Below are positions 17,454-26,000 of a DNA stretch of 64,000 nt, one piece after another (the stretch's first letter is position 1; the number at the start of each line of letters is the position of its first letter). The notes under the pieces are model-generated. The model had not been told where the DNA came from. It did no database searches and saw nothing but the letters and a program-made list of their open reading frames with translations. The stretch is taken from assembly GCF_033763495.1 (NCBI RefSeq), contig NZ_JANRKL010000035.1, positions 186,001 to 250,000 on the forward strand. The letters run 5' to 3'. The stretch comes from Haliscomenobacter sp033763495. Its GTDB lineage: Bacteria > Bacteroidota > Bacteroidia > Chitinophagales > Saprospiraceae. A program made the translations under genes and the position numbers.

Positions 17454-18223
17454 TACTTTTTCAATTGCCCGAGCCAACTTTCAATCGCCTCTTTTTCCCC
17501 AGACCGCATCGGCAAAAGATAAGTAGTCCCTGCCATTGTATCGGTGATGAGTTCAATGATCATTCCAGAGCCTTTGAGTCTTGAAGTTTCATGAATGGTT
17601 TTATTGGCTACCCCTGCCTTCAACAGGGCCTCAAGTTCCGTAAATTGTGCTTCGGAAATGACCTTTTCAAAGGGTTCACCTCCACTATACGTACCCGTTG
17701 AACTCATGGCAGGAGTGACGGGTTGGTATACGATTTTTTGAGCGCCAATGCTCCATACATTGTTGCTGCCATCGTGATAACGGTAAACAAAATCGTGGGG
17801 TAGATTGGCAAATCTGGCCCTGTCTAATACGGCACAAAATAATTGGTGGTACTTCGTCAAATCACTGGTTTTGTCCAAAGGCAGCAGCTCTTGGGCATTC
17901 ACAGCAAAGGCTTCCACATTTTTTTTGTAAAAGACAATGCTTTTTTCTCCATCCGCACCTTCCCTTGCGATGTATTCAAAGCCATTCCCAAGTATGATCC
18001 GCCCATTTTTATTGATTGTTTTTAATGTTTTTAGTTTCCATTGGGCATATCGAAAGGTCAGTGTAAAGTTATAGGCAGAAAGGCATTGCTGCATTGGTGT
18101 CTGGTTAAACGTTGTACTGAAAAAATAGCTTTGCTGCTCCCCCACTCCATTATGCAATGGGTAAGAAAAAAAGAAAGCAGCAAGAAATAAAAAAACCGGA
18201 CAGTTCATTGGTGGACAAGTCAT
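17453..18223 (-). CDS. Exported protein of unknown function
   Basis: A 256-residue protein with an N-terminal hydrophobic stretch (CPVFLFLAAFFFSYPLH), probably a signal peptide; starts at 18223 or five codons later (MNCPVFLF). The body has no domain I recognise. It contains a segment FVYRYHDGSNNVWSIGAQKI and a helical C-terminus. It is translationally coupled to the zinc-finger-like gene through a TAATG overlap. Divergent from the ion channel gene at 18346. Confidence 0.65.
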   Translation of the reverse strand: MTCPPMNCPVFLFLAAFFFSYPLHNGVGEQQSYFFSTTFNQTPMQQCLSAYNFTLTFRYAQWKLKTLKTINKNGRIILGNGFEYIAREGADGEKSIVFYKKNVEAFAVNAQELLPLDKTSDLTKYHQLFCAVLDRARFANLPHDFVYRYHDGSNNVWSIGAQKIVYQPVTPAMSSTGTYSGGEPFEKVISEAQFTELEALLKAGVANKTIHETSRLKGSGMIIELITDTMAGTTYLLPMRSGEKEAIESWLGQLKK

Positions 18224-18316
18224 AGGCTAAAAGTAAAGGCTTTTTCAAACATTTACTAAAAAAAGAAGCAGTTGCTCTTTTGCCCATCAATCGGATGAAT
18301 AAGTTTAATTTTTCAT

Positions 18317-18324
18317 TATTTTTG
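18317..18324 (+). promoter_or_regulatory. Candidate -7 box (TATTTTTG) for the ion channel gene
   Basis: Perfect TAnnTTTG match 22 nt before the ATG at 18346. No TTG is found at the usual distance upstream. Confidence 0.3.
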
Positions 18325-18345
18325 GCAAAGTAAGCACCTATAACT

Positions 18346-19335
18346 ATGCCAAAAAAATCATACTACCCTACCTTATCTATATTGTTGTTGCTACTGCTCA
18401 GCTGGACAAGTTCCTGGGCAGCAGATGAAAAGCCCAAAAAAGAACCTCAAAAGGTCTACACCGGCATTTACCTGATGAACGTGTACGACCTCGACATCAA
18501 TGGGTATTCCTATTACGCGGATTTTTACCTCTGGTTTCGTTGGAAAGGCAAATTGGACCCAACCAAAATTGAATTTGTCAATTCGATTGAAAAATGGGGT
18601 TCCACCCAGGTCGTTTTCCACGACTCCACCAAGGTCCTGCCCGATGGTTCTTTTTACAATGGCATGCGTTTTGAAGGCAGGTTTTACCATTCCTTTGAGT
18701 TGAAAGACTTTCCGATGGATCGGCACCCTTTGGACATTCGGATAGAGAGTGTTGAATATCCAAAAGATTCTTTGATTTACGTACAAGATACCAGCAAAGC
18801 GCTGTTACGGGAGGGCTTCAACATTCCCGGCTGGAAAATCAAAAGTGCAGAAATTGTCACCCACGACAATACTTACAAAACCAATTTTGGAGAGCCCACC
18901 GGGCCACCCACCTTTTCCAATTTCACCTTTAAGTTGACCATTGGTCGGCCACTGAGTTATTTTTTGCTCAAACTCTTATTGCCATTATTGGTCATGCTGA
19001 TGGCCAGTTTGTTGGGTTTATTCATTCACCCAGATTACATTGACGCTCGCATATCCCTGCCGATTGGTGGTTTGTTGAGTTGTGTGTTTTTGCAGCAATC
19101 CTACAGCACCGCTCTACCAGACGTAGGCTACATGGTATTGATGGACCGAATTTATTTGGTGGCATATGTATTGATTGCCATCATCATGATGCGGATCATT
19201 CGGGGTTCTAACCTTTTGACCGATAAAGACCAGCGTGAAAACATCCAAAAAATCTGGGCCTCAGACCGCCGGAGAGGGTATCAGCTTATGTTCTTTATTG
19301 CTTTGGCGATTTTGATTCTGGTGCTGGTAAGGTAG
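18346..19335 (+). CDS. Pentameric ligand-gated ion channel homologue (Cys-loop family)
   Basis: A 329-residue membrane protein. Signal peptide 1-25; extracellular beta-sandwich domain about 35-200 with DFYLWFRWKGKLDP (the W-x-R region) and FPMDRHPLDIRIE, the Pro-loop with Pro123 that replaces the Cys-loop in prokaryotic members; then four hydrophobic segments, TM1-TM3 between about 205 and 285 and TM4 at the extreme C-terminus. The proposed pore helix region is DARISLPIGGLLSCVFLQQ, followed by ALPDVGYMVLMDR, which matches the conserved TM2-TM3 loop. Related bacterial channels (GLIC, ELIC) are known; the ligand and ion selectivity of this one are unknown. Apparently a single-gene unit. Confidence 0.85.
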   Translation: MPKKSYYPTLSILLLLLLSWTSSWAADEKPKKEPQKVYTGIYLMNVYDLDINGYSYYADFYLWFRWKGKLDPTKIEFVNSIEKWGSTQVVFHDSTKVLPDGSFYNGMRFEGRFYHSFELKDFPMDRHPLDIRIESVEYPKDSLIYVQDTSKALLREGFNIPGWKIKSAEIVTHDNTYKTNFGEPTGPPTFSNFTFKLTIGRPLSYFLLKLLLPLLVMLMASLLGLFIHPDYIDARISLPIGGLLSCVFLQQSYSTALPDVGYMVLMDRIYLVAYVLIAIIMMRIIRGSNLLTDKDQRENIQKIWASDRRRGYQLMFFIALAILILVLVR

Positions 19336-19429
19336 GTTTAGCTTTTGTTCTACAATGTGGTGATTTTAACAAGGATATAAATGCATTAGGTCGCGGATTG
19401 GTCATTCGGGAAATATTTATTTTTTTCCC

Positions 19430-19460
19430 TTGCATCATTCCTTCAGCATACTTACATTTG
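19430..19460 (+). promoter_or_regulatory. Promoter for the 6S-like RNA candidate
   Basis: TTG at 19430-19432, 20-nt spacer, TACATTTG at 19453-19460. This agrees with the Bacteroidetes consensus (TTTG, 19 nt, TAnnTTTG) and matches the spacing of the promoter at 61719. Transcription would start near 19466. Confidence 0.5.
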
Positions 19461-19465
19461 TGGTA

Positions 19466-19674
19466 TCCACACAGGTGGCGAACATTTTATTTTGACTCTA
19501 ACAATTGAACAAAATTAGGGGGAGATTCGGTGTAACTAGGGCGGGCCTCAACTGCTTGACTTGTCGCAGTTCCCTTCGGGGACAAGAGGATTACCGAACC
19601 ACGCTGACTACCTTATTCGTGTGCTATCGAGGGTCTCAAAATAACCCTTTAGTTGCTTGTGTGGTGTTTTTTTT
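19466..19674 (+). ncRNA. Structured RNA, possibly 6S RNA
   Basis: No protein explains this 399-bp gap, but it has a promoter and nested pairing over about 200 nt. Pairs seen: CCACACA 19467-19473 with TGTGTGG 19658-19664; TTATTTTGA 19487-19495 with TCAAAATAA 19636-19644; TTCGGT 19526-19531 with ACCGAA 19593-19598; CTTGTC 19560-19565 with GACAAG 19581-19586. Between the second and third stems both strands are unpaired (about 30 and 37 nt), giving a long closing stem, a large central bubble and an apical stem-loop, the plan of 6S RNA, which binds RNA polymerase holoenzyme. A U-run at 19667-19674 could end it. Assignment is by shape only. Confidence 0.45.
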
Positions 19675-19678
19675 CAAA

Positions 19679-19720
19679 AGAAAAAGGGTGAATCTCGTTG
19701 GAAGTTCACCCTTTTTCTTT
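19679..19720. terminator. Strong bidirectional terminator
   Basis: Perfect 14-bp arms, 19679-19692 and 19705-19718 (TTCACCCTTTTTCT), with A-rich left and T-rich right flanks. It separates the RNA candidate (+) from the malQ stop (-). Confidence 0.85.
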
Positions 19721-19734
19721 TAGTCTAATCCGAG

Positions 19735-22440
19735 TTATGCCCGTTGATTCCGATGCAATAAATCGTACAACATGCCATTAAACCCGTCTTGCCCCAGCAA
19801 GTTTTCCAAAGTCAAATGCATGCGGTAGCGCCAGTAATAAGGCATAATGGCGGGCACATTGATTCGCTCTTCTGTAGGATTTTCCCTGCGCAATTCCAGA
19901 TCCATCGCCAATAAATCCTGCAAGGGGAACACCGTCCACATGCTTGGCCAGCGCAGGTGTTTTTCCACCACCGCCTTGGCGATAAAGGGCTCACAGGTAT
20001 AAGGCTCCTGCCCCATAAATTGCAATTCGTTGTGGAAAAAGCGGCTGATCAGCGCGGGATCCTCCTCTTCCCACCAAGCCCGGATCGGGGCCATGTCGTG
20101 AGTAGAAGGGCTCGCCACGGAGAGGTAAGGAATGTCCGCTTCCTGCAAAAACTCTGTCGCCGGGTTTTTGGACATGCGTTGAATTTCGAGGGTCAAAATT
20201 CCCATTTCGCGCATCACCCCTGGCACACAAGCGGGCACCATCCCAAGGTCTTCCCCACAAATCAACATATCGGTAGCCGCCTTGAGCGCAGGCAATTTTT
20301 GCATGGCCTGAGCCCTCCAGAAATCCTCCTGGCGGCGGTAGAAGTAGTCGATGTACAAGTCTTGCAACTTGTTCTGTTGGTTGTAGTCCAGTTGCTGGAA
20401 AGAGTAGGTTTTGTTCAGATCAATCCGTGGGTGAAACTCCCGGCCATTGCTGCCCGGAATTTCCAACAACAACACATTGCTGATCAGTTTGAACAGACCA
20501 GTTTGCAGCTGGATTTTATCCTGATTTTCTGGCGCTTTGAAAAAAGCTTCAATTTTGCGCTGGGTATCAAATTCGGGTTTGAAGGCAAAATAATTGAAGC
20601 GGATTTCATCCAGGAATTGGGTGCGCACGTACGCTGCTTCCTCCCCAAAACGCTCGTCAAGCAATTGTTTGGTGATGTAAGGTTTGCAGTAGCGCTCATG
20701 GTCAAAATAGATGCCTCGGGCATCCAGTTCTTCTCGCACAATGGGCAAGGCCGGGTTGAAAAAGCCCAGGGTACCTTCTACCTGATCGAGCGGAATCTGC
20801 CAGATGCGGAAAAAGCCCAGAATATGGTCGATGCGGTAAGCGTCGAAATAACGAGACAGTTGGGACATGCGTTGCCGCCACCAGAGGTAGCCATCTTTGG
20901 CCATTTCCGCCCAATTGTAGGTGGGAAAGCCCCAGTTTTGGCCATTGTCGGAAAAAGGATCGGGTGGTGCGCCCGCCTGGCCGTCCATGTTGTACAACTC
21001 CGGCGCGACCCAGGCATCCACGCTGTGGCGGTAAATGCCGATGGGCAAGTCGCCTTTGAGGATCAAACCTTTGGAGCGGGCGTAATCAGATGCTTCGCGC
21101 AATTGTTTGTCCAGGTGGAATTGCAGGTAGTAGTGGAAAGCCACATCGGCATAATCCGGAGCATCCGGCGAGGCCAACTCAGCCAGGACGGCTGTGGAAA
21201 ACTGGGCGTATGGGCCCCAATTTTCCACAAATTCGACCGATTTGAACTTATCCCGCAGGTAACAAAATACCGCGTAGGGTTCCAGCCAATGTTTGCTTTC
21301 AGCAAAAAAGGCCTGGAATTCGGTATTTGCCAAAAAGGTCTTTTGGGTTTTATTAAAAGCTTCCCGAGCCAGACTCAGTTTAGATTTATTGACGGCCTCG
21401 TAATCCACCGCTGGGTGGGCATTCAGTTTTTTGCGTTCGGTGGCTACTTTTTTGGCATTGATGCCTTCCAATACGTCCAAGTGCAAAAACTGTGGATGCA
21501 AGCCAAACACGGTAATGGCCGCATAAGGGTATGAATCCGTCCAGGTGTGAGTAGCCGAAGTATCGTTAACGGGCAGGATTTGCACCATGCGCAAACCGGC
21601 TTTTTGTGCCCAGTCGATCATTTTTTTCAGGTCGTTGAACTCCCCTACCCCAAGGCTGTCCTCAGTGCGCAGAGAAAATACCGGAACTGCTACTCCGGCA
21701 CCTTTCCAATTGCCTCCTGACTGGGCGTAGTACTCGTCACAAACGATGAGTGAATTCACCAGTGCATCCAGTGGCGCGCCATCCAATTTGCGGTTGGGGC
21801 CAGCTTCGAGCTCTACGATTCGTTTGAGTTTGGGGTCGTAAAAGCCGTATTTGTATTCAAATCCCTGACGGTAACTGATGCTGATTTCGCCCGTCCAGCT
21901 GGGAAAATCGGCATTGCCCAAAAGCACTGGGTGGCCATAATCCCAGGAACCCAATTCAGGCAAACTGCCCAACAAAGCCAGTTGTAGCCCCGCCGGAACC
22001 TGCACCGCCCGCATTTGGAAACGGATGCTCAAGCGCAACTCGTCCGGTGCAACGGAGATACTTTTATAGGTAGCTTGTGGTTTAAAAATTACTTTTTCAA
22101 ACGCAGCGGTGTAAAAAGCATTTTCAGGATGGTCGATGGCCCGCCAGCTGTCTTTCAAAAACAGGTGCTCGCCCGCAGCACGGGAAATCCGCAACTTACG
22201 GCGATTGCCCCATTCCGCGCTGAAAGCAGAAAGGGTGCTGTCATCCTTGATCAGGTATTTGTACTCCAGGTTGCTGGGTGCTTTTTTAAAGGGGATGGAA
22301 ATCCGCCAGTAGCCGCCACCGATGTATTGCATCACCTGGGCCTGTTGTTCATTGCCGCTGCCCAGCTCGGGTACGTTGCCCACAATGGCAAGTTGTTGCC
22401 CCCATTTGGTCAGATAGTGGATTTGAAAAGTAATCGTCAT
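19735..22440 (-). CDS. malQ: 4-alpha-glucanotransferase with two CBM20 domains (DPE2-like)
   Basis: A 901-residue cytoplasmic enzyme. Two N-terminal starch-binding CBM20 domains (about 1-105 and 127-225) precede a GH77 catalytic domain (about 265-895). Catalytic residues are visible: nucleophile Asp in YRIDHILGFFRIW, acid/base Glu in CGEDLGMVP, and the third Asp in PSTHDMAPIRAWW. This architecture is that of plant DPE2 and long Bacteroidetes MalQ, which transfer glucosyl or maltosyl units between maltose and larger glucans or glycogen. It would process oligosaccharides released by the exported alpha-amylase encoded at 52219. No gene is close enough to form an operon. Confidence 0.93.
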   Translation of the reverse strand: MTITFQIHYLTKWGQQLAIVGNVPELGSGNEQQAQVMQYIGGGYWRISIPFKKAPSNLEYKYLIKDDSTLSAFSAEWGNRRKLRISRAAGEHLFLKDSWRAIDHPENAFYTAAFEKVIFKPQATYKSISVAPDELRLSIRFQMRAVQVPAGLQLALLGSLPELGSWDYGHPVLLGNADFPSWTGEISISYRQGFEYKYGFYDPKLKRIVELEAGPNRKLDGAPLDALVNSLIVCDEYYAQSGGNWKGAGVAVPVFSLRTEDSLGVGEFNDLKKMIDWAQKAGLRMVQILPVNDTSATHTWTDSYPYAAITVFGLHPQFLHLDVLEGINAKKVATERKKLNAHPAVDYEAVNKSKLSLAREAFNKTQKTFLANTEFQAFFAESKHWLEPYAVFCYLRDKFKSVEFVENWGPYAQFSTAVLAELASPDAPDYADVAFHYYLQFHLDKQLREASDYARSKGLILKGDLPIGIYRHSVDAWVAPELYNMDGQAGAPPDPFSDNGQNWGFPTYNWAEMAKDGYLWWRQRMSQLSRYFDAYRIDHILGFFRIWQIPLDQVEGTLGFFNPALPIVREELDARGIYFDHERYCKPYITKQLLDERFGEEAAYVRTQFLDEIRFNYFAFKPEFDTQRKIEAFFKAPENQDKIQLQTGLFKLISNVLLLEIPGSNGREFHPRIDLNKTYSFQQLDYNQQNKLQDLYIDYFYRRQEDFWRAQAMQKLPALKAATDMLICGEDLGMVPACVPGVMREMGILTLEIQRMSKNPATEFLQEADIPYLSVASPSTHDMAPIRAWWEEEDPALISRFFHNELQFMGQEPYTCEPFIAKAVVEKHLRWPSMWTVFPLQDLLAMDLELRRENPTEERINVPAIMPYYWRYRMHLTLENLLGQDGFNGMLYDLLHRNQRA

Positions 22441-22528
22441 GTTTCATACATTGAAGTGGGGCGAAAGATAATAAAAGTTGGGGAGTTTGGATGGATGAAG
22501 GGAATAAGCGGAGGAATCTTAGTTTAAA

Positions 22529-22852
22529 CTAATCAATTTCGGCATCAATAATTTTATCTTCTTCCCTCGAATCTCTATTGATTTTCCACATTTCTATTGG
22601 TGTAATTAAATGAGTTAAAGTGGCTGCCAAGCTTCCAAAAATCCAAAACCCCATATTAATGGCAAAAATAGGTAACCCACAATTTACCCGATCAGGCTTG
22701 GGTTCAGGGTAAAAATATTGGGGTAAAATGAAGAAATAGGCTACAAGAACTGTAGCTAAAATAAAATACCTAGCCGGTTTAAATCTCAGTGCTGAGGCAA
22801 AAAGATAGAGCAATGCCTGGAAAAAGGAGATTAAGAGGATGATTGGGATCAT
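22529..22852 (-). CDS. Small membrane protein of unknown function
   Basis: A 107-residue protein with three hydrophobic segments (about 3-20, 28-46, 62-85) and a charged C-terminal tail (WKINRDSREEDKIIDAEID). No family recognised. The codon use and clear membrane pattern support a real gene. It stands alone between malQ and the giant propeller gene on the same strand. Confidence 0.6.
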   Translation of the reverse strand: MIPIILLISFFQALLYLFASALRFKPARYFILATVLVAYFFILPQYFYPEPKPDRVNCGLPIFAINMGFWIFGSLAATLTHLITPIEMWKINRDSREEDKIIDAEID

Positions 22853-22917
22853 TCGTTGTGATGAATTATGTTTTTAAAACGGTTCATCTTTTTGTAAAGT
22901 ATTATGAAATGCTGTCG

Positions 22918-22995
22918 ATTACCCACAAATCCGCGCACGTTATTTGGATTTGGCGAAGTTGCGTAAAAAATCTAATCTGTGGTTTTGTGGGTAAT
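22918..22995. repeat. Inverted repeat downstream of the giant secreted protein gene
   Basis: Arms of about 15 bp (22918-22932, ATTACCCACAAATCC, and 22981-22995) differ at one base and enclose a 48-nt loop. It lies just 3' of the stop at 23024 (-) and could end that transcript. Confidence 0.55.
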
Positions 22996-23023
22996 TGATA
23001 GATTCAGCTAACTAGAGCCTACC

Positions 23024-26000
23024 TCAGCGCAACAAACTTACGCTACCCTGCAAATCCACCGCCTTACCCAAAACATCTACACCCCGCAATCGATAATAAT
23101 ACATCCCAGTGTCCATTGCGCGCCCCCGCGAGCTGCCATCCCAACAAGGCTGGGTCTCATTTGGGTTGGATTGAAAAACCAGATTCCCCCAGCGGTCATA
23201 AACCCACAGCTGCGCCTCCGCAATACAAGGGCTATACGCACAAAAGGCATCATTGATTTGATCGCCATTGGGGCTAAAAACATTAGGCATGTATACCTGG
23301 CATTTGCCTTCAATCGTAACCTCGGTACAAGCCTCGCTGCGGCAATTGCCCTCGCTGACGACGGTGACGCAGTATTTCCCAGATTGGGTGCTGCGCAGTT
23401 CAGGGTCGGGGCAATCGGTGCAGCTCAAGCCATCGGCAGGTATCCATTGGTAGGTTCCAGGCTGAGTTCCGGCAATCAGTTTGAGGCTTTTGCCCAGTTT
23501 AAGTTTGTATTCTGGCAAAAGTGTCAACTCGGGATGAGCTTGCACCTCCAGGGTATAACTTGCGGTATCCCGACAGGCATTAGCATCCTGCACAATCAGG
23601 GAATAGGTCCTGGTTTGTTGGGGAGCTACTTCGATTTGTTCCGAACTTTGGCCATCCTGCCAGCTGTAGCGATAAGGCGCTCGTCCAAGCGCGATGGATT
23701 TTTTCAAAGTGGCCTTTTCTCCCACACAAAGCTGTTTGGGCCCGGTAATAGACAAGTCTGGCAAAGGGTTGACCAGAATAGAGACATTGCTACTGGTTTC
23801 ACATCCTTGTACGTCTGTGATGCGGAGGCCCAGCGTTGAGGTACTTTGGGCACGAAATTGGAGATTAGTAGCACTTGAACCATTGCTCCAGTTGTAGGTA
23901 AAGGTACCAGTCCCCCCACTTGCCATGGGTTCAAGGTCCACTGTTTCCCCTGCACATACCTCAATGACAGGAGGAAGTATTAGTTTAGGAACAGGATTAA
24001 CTAGCACCTGTACTTGAGCAGTATCTTTACATCCTTCGGCACTGGTGCCTATCATGGTATACATCTTGGTGTCCTTTGGGAAAAAAGCCTTGCCATCAAA
24101 CACTCCTGAATCCCAGGTGTAGCTCAGAGCTCCACTGCCTTGCAAAGTCAGTGAATCTCCTGCGCAGATTTGGCGATCCGGACCAGCGCTTACCTCTGGC
24201 CTTTCATTCAGCTTTACGGTGAGATAAGCAGTATCCCTGCATTGATTATAGGCAGTGAGAATCAGCCAGTAGGTCTCGGTCCGTGTTGGTTTCAAGCGGA
24301 TTTCCTGAGTTTGCGCCCCAGTACTCCACTCCATTCGCTCCGCCTGTAAGCTCGACAAAACCAGGCTATCGCCTCTACAAATGCTGGAAGGACCAAAGAT
24401 TTGCGCTAAAGCAATCGGTGGAGTGGTGATTTGAAAGTAGGTATTTGCGCTACAGCCTCCCCGGGTGTTTATTCCAGCTATGTCATATCTGCCTTGCATG
24501 GGTACCCTCATATATATAGTAGAATCCGTGCTTTGAAATCCGTCCGGGCCCCGCCAAATGTACTCATCCGCTCCAGAAACTTTTACGGTTAGGGGTAGGC
24601 CAGAGCAAATAACGATATCCAGCCCGGGTTCAACGCGCAATTCAGGGGTAGCAAAAACCTGTAGGGTATAACTTGCCGTATCCCGGCATCCATTGCCATC
24701 CTCTACGATCAAAGTGTAAGTGCTGGTTTCACGAGGCGATACCGCAATTTGTGGGGTACTTTGGCCATCTTGCCAGGTGTAGCGATAAGGGGCCAGACCT
24801 ACGCTGATTACCCTTTCTAAAATCGCCTGATCGCCTGCGCAGATGGAGTCGGGACCAGAAATAGACACCTGTGGTGCCGCATTGACCACAATAAAAGTGG
24901 TATCCCTGGCCTCGCAGCTTTTTTGGTCGGTAATCAAAAGCCTCAATTCCAAATTGTACTCCACTTGAATCTGGACGCTAGTCCCCTTAAATCCTCCCCC
25001 CCAGGTATAGGTGTATGTTCCGGTACCTCCACTTACCCGAGGTTCAATGGTCACGGTTTCTCCGATACAAGCACCGATGGTGCCAGGGAGTTCGACGACT
25101 GGTCGAGGGTTTACGGTTACTTGTACTTGCGCGGTATCGGTACAATTGTTGGCATCGCGCCCAATAAGCGTGTAGGTTGCAGTACTCGACGGCTGAAAGA
25201 GTTGATTGTTGATCACTCCACGATCCCAGATATAGGTCAGGCCCCCTTTCCCTTCCAGCCGTATTTGTTCCCCTTCACAAATGACCCGGTCGCTTCCAGC
25301 ACTGATCCTAGGGCGGGGAAGAACCGAAACTTGTACCTGAGCGGTATCCCGGCATTGATTGGAGTCGATCCCAACTACGGTGTAAAGGCGACTTTGGGTA
25401 GCCTGAAAAGGTTGCGCATTTTTAACACCCCAGTCCCATTCGTAAGTGATTGCACCGGAGCCTTGCAAGCTCAAAGTGTCGCCAGTACATACCCGGCGCT
25501 CCGAGCCTGCACTTACACTCGGTTGAGACATCAGACTGATCGTCATACTGGCAGTATCTCGACAACCATTGTTGGCTTGACCAATCACGGTATAGGTCTC
25601 GTCTGTGGTTGGCACAAATTGCTGACCATTTACAACCCCTTTATCCCAGGTATACCGCAAAGCACCAGTTCCTTGCAAGACCAGACTTTCTCCTGGGCAC
25701 AATCGCCGATCGGGCCCGGCACTGACCTCGGGTCGGGGTAGTACCGTAACCAACAACTGTGCAGTGTCCCGACAACCAAAACTTCCGGTACCCACTACAG
25801 TGTACGTCCGCGTTTCATGAGGAGTAAAGGGAATGCCATTGATGGCTCCACCATCCCAAAGGTAAAAAATGGCGCCTCGGCCACTGACTACTACCCGTTC
25901 ACCTGCACATACCGTTTGAGGTGAACCAGGATTGACATCCGGTCGGGGATCTACCTGGACTGTGACGGCAGTGCGGGTACGGGAGCGCCCACAAACACTG

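Noticed and set aside
19505..19723. 72-codon open frame on the plus strand
   Set aside because: It lies across the paired stems of the RNA candidate and the terminator, and its translation is Cys/Arg-rich without domain character.
19957..21534. 525-codon open frame opposite malQ
   Set aside because: A long antisense shadow of a real GH77 gene whose catalytic motifs are intact; the antisense product has no recognisable domain.
24923..25741. 272-codon open frame opposite the giant surface protein
   Set aside because: Antisense shadow of the Ig-repeat region; no start context or domain.
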